A DNA stretch of 64,000 nt from Moorena sp. SIOASIH (lineage in GTDB: Bacteria > Cyanobacteriota > Cyanobacteriia > Cyanobacteriales > Coleofasciculaceae): assembly GCF_010671925.1 (NCBI RefSeq), contig NZ_JAAHIH010000012.1, positions 1 to 64,000 of the forward strand, written 5' to 3'. A program made the position numbers and the translations under genes. Position 1 is the stretch's first letter, and every line of letters begins with the position of its first letter. Below the pieces are notes generated by a model. That model did not search any database. It saw only the letters and a program-made list of their open reading frames with translations, and was not told the origin of the DNA. Below are positions 25,354 through 33,673 of the stretch, piece by piece.

Positions 25354-26433
25354 ATGCTTGACTTCGTCATTATACTTTTATTTATCATAGCAGCAGCAAG
25401 CATAGGCTTCGACAGTGTGGAATTGCTACCCGGTCATGTGCAAGATCAAGTCAGCAATTTGACAGCGTTACGCTCGACTACTGCATGCTTTGGTGCCATT
25501 ATCGGACTAGCACTAGGGTTAATGGCCCAAGTAACTTACCGTCGGGTAGAAGCCCAAGTGCGAAAAATGCCGATTGAGGTAATTTTGACCAGGGCTATTG
25601 GTCTGATCCTGGGACTGCTGTTAGCTAATTTAATGCTAGCGCCAATTTTTTTACTCCCCATCCCCTCGGAATTTTCCTTCATCAAACCCCTGACTGCCAT
25701 TTTAGGAAGTGTGATGTTTTCCTTCTTAGGGGTTAGTCTAGCCGATACCCATGGTCGCACCTTCTTGCAGCTGATCAATCCTAACAGCCTGGAATCAGTT
25801 TTAGTGGCAGAAGGCACCCTCAAATCAGCCTCAAGTAAAATTCTAGATACTAGCAGTATCATTGATGGTCGGATCGAAGCACTGCTTGAGACCGGTTTTA
25901 TCGAAGGTCAAATTCTGGTTTCCCAGTTTGTCTTACTAGAATTGCAGCAACTTGCCGATGCTGCCAATGATCAGAAGCGAACTCGGGGACGGCGGGGGCT
26001 AGATATCCTAAATCGGATGCAAGCCGTTTACCCAGAACGCTTGGTGATCCATTCCGCTGATTACGATGACCTACAAACTGTAGATACCAAATTGGTACGT
26101 TTTGCCCAGGAAATTAATGGCACTCTTTTAACGAATGATTACAACTTGAGTAAAGTGGCTAAGCTCCAAAAGGTGCCAGTGTTGAATGTCAATGATTTAG
26201 CCCAAGCCGTGCGTCCTCTGTATCTACCGGGTGACATCCTAGAGCTGAAAATCCTTAAGGGGGGTAAAGAACCTACCCAGGGAGTTGGTTATCTAGATGA
26301 TGGGACAATGGTAGTGGTAGAAGAAGGGTATAAACACATGGGTGTTGAACTGCCAGTCATTGTTACCTCAGCCTTGCAGACCTCAGCAGGTAGGATGATT
26401 TTTGCTCGACCTCAAGCTTCGGTTACGGTTTGA
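25354..26433 (+). CDS. Membrane-anchored PIN/TRAM-domain protein
   Basis: The 359-residue protein has four hydrophobic N-terminal segments within residues 1-130 and a PIN nuclease domain (about 150-280) with acidic residues in KILDTSSIIDGRIEAL and GTLLTNDYNLSKVA. A C-terminal TRAM domain (about 290-350) reads PGDILELKILKGGKEPTQGV. TRAM binds RNA, so a membrane-associated ribonuclease is likely. The ATG has a good ribosome-binding site (GGAAAGGAAGG). This architecture is conserved across cyanobacteria and Firmicutes (YacL-like). Confidence 0.88.
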   Translation: MLDFVIILLFIIAAASIGFDSVELLPGHVQDQVSNLTALRSTTACFGAIIGLALGLMAQVTYRRVEAQVRKMPIEVILTRAIGLILGLLLANLMLAPIFLLPIPSEFSFIKPLTAILGSVMFSFLGVSLADTHGRTFLQLINPNSLESVLVAEGTLKSASSKILDTSSIIDGRIEALLETGFIEGQILVSQFVLLELQQLADAANDQKRTRGRRGLDILNRMQAVYPERLVIHSADYDDLQTVDTKLVRFAQEINGTLLTNDYNLSKVAKLQKVPVLNVNDLAQAVRPLYLPGDILELKILKGGKEPTQGVGYLDDGTMVVVEEGYKHMGVELPVIVTSALQTSAGRMIFARPQASVTV

Positions 26434-26451
26434 TATTGATTATTTTAAAGG

Positions 26452-26622
26452 TTGAAGGTTGGCAGGTTGTTCGCGTAGCGTGGCCTATTGGCCAAGGTTA
26501 CAGGTTGAAGGTTGCAGGTTGCAGGTTGCAGGTTGAAGGTTGCAGGTTGGCAGGTTGGCAGGTTGGCAGGTTGGCAGGTTGGCAGGTTGGCAGGTTGGCA
26601 GGTTGCAGGTTGCAGGTTCTTC
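26452..26622. repeat. Minisatellite of GGTTGCA (7) and GGTTGGCA (8) units with a small dispersed repeat
   Basis: About seven 7-bp units are followed by seven or more 8-bp GGTTGGCA units and then 7-bp units again. A 25-nt TTCGCGTAGCG-type element (26,470-26,494, hairpin TGGCC-TATT-GGCCA) interrupts it. The array lies directly upstream of the IscB element. Confidence 0.9.
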
Positions 26623-26654
26623 GCCCTTGGCGTCCCTTGTAGCTTAGGTTACAC

Positions 26655-26895
26655 CTAGTTAAAGCCTAGGCAATTCCCGGTAATTTATGGAATTGCCCAC
26701 TAGGTTGCAGACTAAGGATTTGCTTCCTACGTTGGTTTGGTTATGACACCCAGGAGTGAACTCCAGCTCCTGGCTCTGTTGCTAATCATTAAGACAAAGG
26801 CAAATGTGTGGTTAGCCTAACAACCCATCCCAACATTGTCGTTCGCGTAGCGGGACGAAGTCCGGAACACATTACCGAATTGAGACGCATTAAAA
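26655..26895 (+). ncRNA. Putative IscB omega-RNA region
   Basis: In IscB systems the guide RNA scaffold is encoded just upstream of iscB. This 240-bp non-coding stretch starts with a hairpin GGCAATTCC/GGAATTGCC (26,669-26,697) and contains the further hairpin CAGGAGTGAACTCCAGCTCCTG, so it is structured. It also holds a 24-nt small dispersed repeat (26,842-26,865). Assignment is by position and structure only; the RNA ends are not known. Confidence 0.5.
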
Positions 26896-28182
26896 ATGCA
26901 AAATTATGTATTTGTCATTGACACAAACTTTCAACCACTAAACCCTATTTATCCAAAGAGAGCACGCCGGTTATTGGATAAAGGGAAAGCTGCGGTTTTT
27001 CGGATGTATCCATTCACGATCATCCTAAAGGCTGCGATTGATAATCCGACTATCTCGCCATGTCAAATCAAGATTGATCCTGGCAGCAAGGTCACTGGAT
27101 TTGCTCTAGTCCAAAATAACCAAGTTATCTGGGGAATGGAATTAGAGCACAGGGGAGGATTGATCAAGAAAAAATTAGAGTCTAGAAGATCTGTAAGACA
27201 TAGAAGACGCAGCCGTCATACCCGATACAGAAAGCCACGATTCCTTAACCGTAGACGTCCAGAGGGATGGCTTGCCCCTAGTTTAGAGCACAGGGTTTTG
27301 ACTATTTAGACCTGGGTAAAACGATTAATCAAGTTTTGTCCGATCAATCAGATCTGGGTCGAAAGAGTTAAGTTTGATACTCAGAAAATGCAGAACCCTG
27401 AAATCAATGGTGTTGAGTACCAGCAAGGGGAGCTAGCTGGATATGAAGTTAGAGAGTACTTACTAGAGAAATGGGGAAGGCAATGCACTTACTGCGGTAA
27501 ACAATCCGTCCCATTACAAATCGAACACATTCACCCAAAGTCTAAAGACGGAAGTGATTCGGCTTCGCCGACGCTACGCGAACGGGTCAGTAATCTTTGT
27601 CTAGCTTGCGAGAAATGTAATCAACGGAAAGGGAATAAACCCATAGAGGAATTCCTGAAAAAGAAACCAAGTCTACTTCAAAAAATCAAAACCAAAGCCA
27701 AGCAACCATTAAGGGATGCAGCAGCGGTCAATGTAACTCGCAATAAGCTGGTTAGGGTACTCCAAAGTATTAAGCCAGTAATTACTGGAACAGGAGCACA
27801 AACCAAGTACAACCGAACTAAACTGGGGCTACCGAAGGAACATTGGATTGATGCCGCCTGTGTCGGGAATATTGAGATGCTGACATTGAAAACCTCTCAG
27901 CCACTGTTGGTTACCTGTAAAGGACAGGGAGGCAGACAAAAAGCAGCACTCAACAAGTATGGCTACCCCATCAGGCACAATCCATTAAAACCGATTAAGG
28001 GTTGGTGCAGTGGAGATATAGCCAAAAACCTTCTGACTGGGGAATTTGGGAAGGTTAGCCCTAGGAGCAAAAGTAATTCCTTCAATTACACAGTCCCAGG
28101 GAAGAAGGCAATAAGCTTACACGTTAAGAACTTGACCAGAGTTCATCAAAAAGATGGGTACACTTACCGTTTTTGCCGATAA
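26896..28182 (+). pseudogene. iscB: IscB RNA-guided nuclease with one in-frame stop codon
   Basis: Two frames in the same register (26,896-27,309 and on to 28,182) form one IscB of about 428 codons broken only by TAG at 27,307. Domains in order: PLMP-like start (FVIDTNFQPLNPIYPKRAR), RuvC-I with D61 (IKIDPGSKVTG), an arginine-rich bridge helix (about 98-117), RuvC-II around VERVKFD just after the stop, HNH with CTYCG, IEHIHPKSK and CLACEKCNQRKGN, RuvC-III at HWIDAACVG, and a C-terminal domain. IscB is the ancestor-type nuclease of Cas9. An 8-residue insert (24 nt) sits in the HNH loop. Readthrough or a sequencing error could rescue it; otherwise it is a recent pseudogene. Confidence 0.85.
27559..27582. 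repeat. Small dispersed repeat, 24 nt, inside IscB HNH domain
   Basis: On the minus strand it is TTCGCGTAGCG + TCGGC-GAA-GCCGA. It adds SASPTLRE between KSKDGSD and RVSNLCLAC, where IscB proteins normally run straight through (GSDRVSNL). Confidence 0.85.
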
Positions 28183-28267
28183 ATACCAAGAATTGCCTGG
28201 GAATAGTTGTCCTATTACTTTACAGGTTAATATTATAAATCCAGGTTTGCTGTTGTTAAGGCTCTAA

Positions 28268-28677
28268 TATTCAACCATCAACCGTCTAACCGTCAACCGG
28301 CCAACCTTCAAACTCCTAACCTTCAACCTCCTAACCTTCAACCTCCTAACCTTCAACCTCCTAACCTTCAACCTCCTAACCTTCAACCTCCTAACCGTCA
28401 ACCTCCTAACCGTCAACCTCCTAACCGTCAACCTCCTAACCGTCAACCTCCTAACCTTCAACCTCCTAATCTTCAACCTTCTAACCTTCAACCTCCTAAC
28501 CTTCAACCTCCTAACCTTCAACCTCCTAACCTTCAACCGGCCAACCTTCAACCTCCTAACCGTCTAACCCTCTAACCTTCAACCTCCTAACCTTCAACCT
28601 CCTAACCTTCAACCTCCTAACCTTCAACCTCCTAACCTTCAACCTCCTAACCTTCTAACCGTCTAACCTTCTAACCA
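28268..28677. repeat. 15-bp minisatellite (CTTCAACCTCCTAAC)n
   Basis: About 27 copies of a 15-bp unit vary mainly at CTTCAAC versus CGTCAAC. The unit can be read as a 7-mer plus an 8-mer. It begins soon after the IscB element and runs directly into the start codon of the glycosyltransferase. A long frame on the minus strand through it is only the repeat translated (KVRRL)n. Confidence 0.95.
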
Positions 28678-29877
28678 ATGACTGATGCGATGCTTAGCCT
28701 ATGCATGATTGTTAAAGATGAGGAAGAATCGTTACCACAATGTTTGAGTAGTGTCAAGGATGTAGTGGATGAGATGGTCATCCTAGACACAGGTTCAACG
28801 GATCGGACGATTGAGGTGGCGCAAAGCTATGGCGCTAGAGTTTATCAGTTTGAATGGTGTAATGATTTTGCAGCTGCTCGCAATCAGGCGTTGAGCTATG
28901 TGGAAGGGGAATGGGTGCTGGTGTTGGATGCTGATGAAGTGTTGAAACCGGAAGTTGTACCGGAAATCAAGCAGGCTATCCAAAATAGTTCCTATCTAGT
29001 TATTAATCTAGTCCGGCAAGAAGTGGGTGCTACTCAATCTCCCTATTCTCTGGTGTCCCGTTTATTTCGCTATCACCCAGATATTCGCTTTTCTCGACCC
29101 TATCATGCTATGGTTGATGATACTGTAGCGCAAATGTTGCAACGAGAACCCCAATGGCAGGTGGTGTCTCTTTCCCAGGTGGGAATCTTACACTACGGTT
29201 ATAGCCGTGATGCGATCGCATCACGGAATAAGTTGACTAGAGCCCTTACGGCGATGGAAGGCTATCTGGCTAGTCATCCGTTTGATGCTTATGTGTGTAG
29301 TAAACTCGGGGCGCTTTATATTCAAAATAATCAAGTAGACCAGGGTGTGGAGTTACTCAAGCGTGGTTTAACTAGCACTAAGCTAGAGCCAGCGGTATTA
29401 TTTGAACTGCACTACCATCTGGGGAATGCTTATACTCGCCAAGGAGAGCTTAATTCAGGAGCAATACATTATCAACAGGCGATTCAACAACCGATTTTGC
29501 CCCAGTTGAAATTAGGAGCTTACAATAACTTGGGCAGTTTGTTGTTACAAGCAGGGGAGTTGAATCACGCCAAAACTGCCTATGAAATGGCAGTAAAGAT
29601 AGACCCAAGTTTTGCCCTTGGACATAATAATCTGGGCATGACTTGGAAGGCTTTGGGTCAAATGGAAAATGCGATCGCATCCTATCAGCAAGCGATTCAA
29701 CTCAACCCAGAGTATGGAGAGGCTTATCAAAACTTGGGAGTGGTTTGGCTTAAATTGGGCAAGGTTGATCAGAGTTTATCGGCATTTAAAAAAGCGATCG
29801 CACTTCACGAAACCCATAACCCAGCTGAAGCTGAGCGTCTTCGTCAGGGACTTTACGCTATGGGATTTCAGGTTTAA
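28678..29877 (+). CDS. Family 2 glycosyltransferase with TPR repeats
   Basis: The 399-residue protein has a GT2 domain at residues 1-190: LSLCMIVKDEEESLPQCL, ILDTGSTDRTIEVA and VLVLDADEVL, the last carrying the metal-binding DxD-type motif. From about residue 205 there are TPR repeats (GNAYTRQGELNSGAIHYQQA, NNLGMTWKALGQMENAIASY, QNLGVVWLKLGKVDQSLSAF). Such GT2-TPR proteins glycosylate proteins or peptides or build surface glycans; the acceptor is unknown. The ATG directly abuts a minisatellite and has no visible ribosome-binding site; a second ATG follows at codon 4. Confidence 0.88.
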   Translation: MTDAMLSLCMIVKDEEESLPQCLSSVKDVVDEMVILDTGSTDRTIEVAQSYGARVYQFEWCNDFAAARNQALSYVEGEWVLVLDADEVLKPEVVPEIKQAIQNSSYLVINLVRQEVGATQSPYSLVSRLFRYHPDIRFSRPYHAMVDDTVAQMLQREPQWQVVSLSQVGILHYGYSRDAIASRNKLTRALTAMEGYLASHPFDAYVCSKLGALYIQNNQVDQGVELLKRGLTSTKLEPAVLFELHYHLGNAYTRQGELNSGAIHYQQAIQQPILPQLKLGAYNNLGSLLLQAGELNHAKTAYEMAVKIDPSFALGHNNLGMTWKALGQMENAIASYQQAIQLNPEYGEAYQNLGVVWLKLGKVDQSLSAFKKAIALHETHNPAEAERLRQGLYAMGFQV

Positions 29878-29890
29878 TCTTATTAAGTAT

Positions 29891-30090
29891 TAGGGAACAG
29901 GGAACAGGGAACAGGGAACAGGGAACAGGGAACAGGGAACAGAGAAGTCGGAAGTGGGAAGAGGGAAAAAATCCTGTTTAGCTCATAGTTATGAAAAACG
30001 CTGTATAAGCCTGTCTTCATTTAAAAAGGGTCCCTTTAACCTTTAAGTCTATTCAAAAACTACTCCCTACTCCCTACTCCCTATTTTAAT
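29891..30090. repeat. 7-bp tandem repeats (GGGAACA)n and (CTACTCC)n
   Basis: Seven GGGAACA units (29,891-29,942) and, 120 bp further, three CTACTCC units (30,062-30,083). The rest of the spacer to 30,197 shows no gene. Confidence 0.9.
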
Positions 30091-30197
30091 ATTTAACTTA
30101 GCTTACTAGTTACTGAAGAAGCCGTAATTGTTAATTTCAATTTTAAGGCATCCCTTAGAATTAAAATAAACAAACTCTCAAAATTTAGACAATTTTT

Positions 30198-30785
30198 ATG
30201 AATACTTCCAGCATCTCCTTACCCCCTACTCTAGAATTAAAACTGGACTTAACCGACAAACAATTCTGGCAACTCTGTCACGACAACAGCGACTTAAGAT
30301 TTGAGCGCACTGCTACTGGAGAATTAATTATTATGTCGCCTACAGGTAGCACCACAGGTGAACGAAATGCTGATTTAATCTATCAACTAAAAGCCTGGAG
30401 TCGCCAGAACAATCTGGGTAAAGTTTTTGACTCCAACAGTGGGTTTACTCTTCCCAATGGTGCAAACCGCTCTCCTGATGCGTCTTGGGTTCAGCAAGAG
30501 CACTGGGATGCTTTAACCCCCGTTGAACAAGAAAGATTTGCTCCCATATGTCCCGATTTCGTAGTGGAGTTAATGTCTCCTAGCGATTCCCTGGAGAAAA
30601 CCCGTGCTAAAATGCGAGAATACATGGAAAACGGGGCAAGACTTGGCTGGTTGATTAACCGAAAACAGCGAAAAACCGAAACTTATCGTCCCCATCAAGA
30701 TGTAGAAATTCTCAACAATCCTGATACTATTTCCGGGGAAGATGTCTTGCAAGGATTTGTGTTAGATCTGACAACAATTTGGTAA
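30198..30785 (+). CDS. Uma2 family (PD-(D/E)XK) nuclease-like protein
   Basis: The 195-residue protein belongs to the Uma2/DUF820 family, expanded in cyanobacteria and predicted to have a restriction-endonuclease fold. Core features are FERTATGELIIMSPTGSTTG, SPDASWVQ (catalytic aspartate), FVVELMSPSD (glutamate) and RAKMREYMENGARLGWLI. The cellular role of the family is unknown. A second Uma2 gene faces it 160 bp downstream. Confidence 0.85.
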   Translation: MNTSSISLPPTLELKLDLTDKQFWQLCHDNSDLRFERTATGELIIMSPTGSTTGERNADLIYQLKAWSRQNNLGKVFDSNSGFTLPNGANRSPDASWVQQEHWDALTPVEQERFAPICPDFVVELMSPSDSLEKTRAKMREYMENGARLGWLINRKQRKTETYRPHQDVEILNNPDTISGEDVLQGFVLDLTTIW

Positions 30786-30833
30786 TTTGGAAATGGTATA
30801 TTGGGTTTTTTGTCTTCAACCAATCATAAGCAT

Positions 30834-30945
30834 TCAGGGGTCAGCATTCAGGGGTCAGCGGTCAGCCTAATGCTTAAAATAAACCCAGCGTAGCGTGCGC
30901 CGTTCCCGTAGCGTGTGCGTAGCGCATTAGCTGAATGCTTACCTT
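30834..30945. repeat. CATTCAGGGGTCAG direct repeat and GTAGCG hairpin elements
   Basis: Two 14-bp units (7+7) and a partial third are followed by three GCGTAGCG/CCGTAGCG pieces related to the small dispersed repeat. They fill the gap between two convergent Uma2 genes. Confidence 0.75.
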
Positions 30946-30948
30946 TGG

Positions 30949-31515
30949 TTAATTCCCTGACATCTTCAGCCAACCAAAAATCCGATCTACTGTTAACTCT
31001 AGGTTAATATCCTCTAATACAGAAGGTTGATTGCTACCTAGTAACAATTCTGGTTGTTGACCCGGTCGAAACACTAAAATAGATCTATCAGCAGGATCAA
31101 TTAACCAACCTAGCTGACAAGCATGTTGTAAGCAATAGAGAATATTGCCAATTACCCGATTTGAACTCTGTTCTGGAGAAAGGATTTCAATTATCCAATC
31201 TGGGTACAATAAAAAATCATTGGGAACTTCCCCATCGGCATCAAAGGGAATTCGTGACCATTTGAAAACCGCTATATCAGGTACAATAGAGCGTATGCCA
31301 AAACTACAGCGCAACTCTGGGAAGGCATAAGCAATTTTCTGGCTTTCTGTGTTTTCGTTGATACTGTTGCATAGCCTCAGCTGCAATCGACTATGCTTTC
31401 CTTTCGGCATTGGCTTCTGGACAATCTCGCCGTTGATGTATTCCCTGGCTGGCTTTGTTTCTGGGAGCTTCAGAAATTCTTCCAGGCTATGTGCTGGGGT
31501 GATTGTGACAGTCAT
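30949..31515 (-). CDS. Uma2 family (PD-(D/E)XK) nuclease-like protein
   Basis: The 188-residue protein has the Uma2 pattern: REYINGEIVQKPMPKGKHSR, LRCSFGIRSIVPDIAVFKW (aspartate), DWIIEILSPEQSSNRV (glutamate), QHACQLGWLIDP and ILVFRPGQQPELL. It is divergent enough from its neighbour at 30.2 kb to be an independent family member and not a recent duplicate. Function unknown. Confidence 0.85.
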   Translation of the reverse strand: MTVTITPAHSLEEFLKLPETKPAREYINGEIVQKPMPKGKHSRLQLRLCNSINENTESQKIAYAFPELRCSFGIRSIVPDIAVFKWSRIPFDADGEVPNDFLLYPDWIIEILSPEQSSNRVIGNILYCLQHACQLGWLIDPADRSILVFRPGQQPELLLGSNQPSVLEDINLELTVDRIFGWLKMSGN

Positions 31516-31557
31516 GGCTCCTGAATTTTTGGGGAAATCTTTCTTTAGTTTACCAGT

Positions 31558-31838
31558 ATAGCATTTCTATTTGAATTGTTAACATACTTCCTTAAGGAAA
31601 GGCAAGAGGAATCCCCCCTAACCCCCCTTAGTAAGCAGGGTTGTTTCATTCTTTGGAATAAATTGTCAGGTCAATCGGTTGAAAGGGAGGTGGGGTGCTG
31701 GGGAGAGGGTTTTTTTAAGGTTAAAAATACCTATCACATTTTAGTCGGACGCAAGAAACAGCCCTGGAGTTAGGGGGGATTCCTGTTCCCTAAAATCCCA
31801 AAATTGTGTACCTCACCAAATTGAAAACCGCTATACAA
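31558..31838. repeat. Composite dispersed repeat with a nested 176-bp inverted-repeat element
   Basis: The outer element starts TTTCTATTTGAATTG...AAAGGCAAGAGG and ends TGTACCTCACC...ACCGCTATA, as at 1.8-2.1 kb. Inside it, a MITE-like unit (31,608-31,783) is bounded by perfect 15-bp inverted repeats GGAATCCCCCCTAAC/GTTAGGGGGGATTCC. It replaces the heptamer array found in the other copies. Confidence 0.8.
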
Positions 31839-32328
31839 GTAATCAAACCTATTGTGAATGACTCGATGCTGCTGGCTTTGGCAGTGTTACGATCCCTGAA
31901 ATCTGTGAAGATGCCCCAGATAACTGATGGTATCTAGTTTATGGGCGTTACTTAGGTAACTGTGATTCCTTAATTTTAACTAAAACTTGAACAAGTTTAG
32001 TCTTAACTTTACGAATACTTTAAATAAAAGTATTTTTCTTTAAAAAAAGAATTGATAAATTGATAAATAGTCAAGTCAAGCAAAATATAAAAATTGTCAG
32101 GGTAAAAAAATAAGACACCTTAAGGTATTTTAATTTTTCATGAATACTCCAAAATTTAAACGTTGATTTAAATGGAAAGTTACCAAAACTTTATCGGTTT
32201 TACGAGTCTGAATTAGGGTGTATCAACTGGTGTATCAACTTATGATGCCTTGAGGTGAGCTTAGTCGAAATTTGTTTGTCTGCAATGACCTTCTTGTGTC
32301 AATCATGTAATCTACCAAAGACAATCTG
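31839..32328. other. Leader region of the RTX gene
   Basis: These 490 AT-rich bases hold no recognisable gene or repeat array. They probably contain the promoter of the calcium-binding protein gene; I cannot place it reliably. Confidence 0.4.
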
Positions 32329-33432
32329 ATGACTACTATTTTTGGATTTGAGACTGGCGACTTCACAAATTGGAACACTATCGGCGATGCCAGCATTGAG
32401 ACAGCGGCATTTGGCAGTATCCCTTCTCAGGGAAAATTTCAGGCTTTGATTACTAATGATATCGGTTCTGTAAGTGATAGCGAAATTGAAAATTTCTTGG
32501 GGTTGAACCCAGCAACTATCGATGGTTTTGGCAATGGAGATGCCAAAGAAGGATCGGCTCTCACGCTAAAACCTATTACAGTCAAGGCTGGGGATGTTTT
32601 GAGCTTCGACTTTAACTTCCTCACTGATGAGCTTACTCCTGACTCCACCTTCAAGGATTTTGCCTTTGTCTCCATCACCCCAAACGTTTTATCTAACCTC
32701 GCAGATACAAATAGTTCATTTCTCCTGTCTCCTACAGGATTTCGTGAGGAAACAGACTACAATACCTTTACCTACAAATTCCCAACTGGTGGCACTTATC
32801 TAGTAGGTATGGCAGTGGTGGATGTAGAAGATGAGTTATTGGAATCCGCGCTACTAGTGGATAACTTAAGAGTTGTGCCGAAAGATGAAGTAATTTTAGG
32901 CACAAGCAACGGTGAAACTCTTTTCGGTACTGCTGATAATGACACAATCTACGGTCAGGGTGGTAATGACAGAATTTTTGGCAGTGAGGGAGTAAACATT
33001 CTCTATGGTGGTGCTGGGAATGACTTGATTTTCGGTGGTTCCAACCCTGACACCATTTATGGCGGCACTGGTAATGACCAGATCTTCTCCTCCGAAGGCA
33101 ATAACACAGTCTATGGGGGTATCGGTAATGACCTCATAGACACTGGCACTGGTAATGATTTAGTTGTTGGTGGCTTTGGCAACGATACGATCATGCTTGG
33201 GGGTGGTCAGGATATTGTTGTCCTAGAAGCACGCAAAGGAACTGATACTATCATTAACTTTGAGGCTGGTAAGACGTCGCTAGGTCTGTCTGGTGCCTTG
33301 ACTTTCAGTAACTTGACCTTTAACCAAAGTGCTGATGGTGTGGAAATCTCTGCTAACGGTGAAGTCTTAGCAGTTGTCAATAATGCACAAGTTAGCAGTA
33401 TTGCCAGCGCTAGCAACTTTCTGACAATTTAG
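32329..33432 (+). CDS. RTX-type calcium-binding repeat protein
   Basis: The 367-residue protein has an N-terminal domain of about 190 residues (TTIFGFETGDFTNWNTIGDA, later FKDFAFVSITPN), typical of cyanobacterial PEP-CTERM-like or lectin-like beta folds. At least six RTX nonapeptide units follow (GGNDRIFGS, GAGNDLIFGG, GTGNDQIFS, GIGNDLIDTG, GTGNDLVVGG, GFGNDTIMLG). RTX repeats fold on binding calcium outside the cell, and such proteins are normally type I secretion substrates with a C-terminal signal and no signal peptide, as here. The function of the N-terminal part is unknown. Confidence 0.85.
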   Translation: MTTIFGFETGDFTNWNTIGDASIETAAFGSIPSQGKFQALITNDIGSVSDSEIENFLGLNPATIDGFGNGDAKEGSALTLKPITVKAGDVLSFDFNFLTDELTPDSTFKDFAFVSITPNVLSNLADTNSSFLLSPTGFREETDYNTFTYKFPTGGTYLVGMAVVDVEDELLESALLVDNLRVVPKDEVILGTSNGETLFGTADNDTIYGQGGNDRIFGSEGVNILYGGAGNDLIFGGSNPDTIYGGTGNDQIFSSEGNNTVYGGIGNDLIDTGTGNDLVVGGFGNDTIMLGGGQDIVVLEARKGTDTIINFEAGKTSLGLSGALTFSNLTFNQSADGVEISANGEVLAVVNNAQVSSIASASNFLTI

Positions 33433-33673
33433 TTATCTGAGTGTAGTTCTGAGTAAACCTGTTTTTTCCCTAGGGTTTGTAACTCAGCATTTACGCAATA
33501 ACTATACTTTTAGGGGCGCACGTCGTACGCCCCTACTACTGATGCTAACTACATAAGGGCGTTTGAGGTAGAGTTTGGCGACAGTCGCTGTAACTCTGCT
33601 TTTTCTGTGAAAACCATCATAACCAGGTATAGAATCTCAAGAGGTACACTGGGGGAATTGGTAGTTAAAGATT

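Noticed and set aside
26430..26642. 70-residue frame after the PIN/TRAM gene
   Set aside because: It is a translation of the GGTTGGCA minisatellite.
27307..27309. TAG in iscB as a recoded (pyrrolysine or other) codon
   Set aside because: Cyanobacteria are not known to recode TAG and no recoding signal is visible; a nonsense mutation is simpler.
28264..28551. 95-residue frame of KVRRL repeats on the minus strand
   Set aside because: It is a direct translation of the 15-bp minisatellite and has no independent coding signal.
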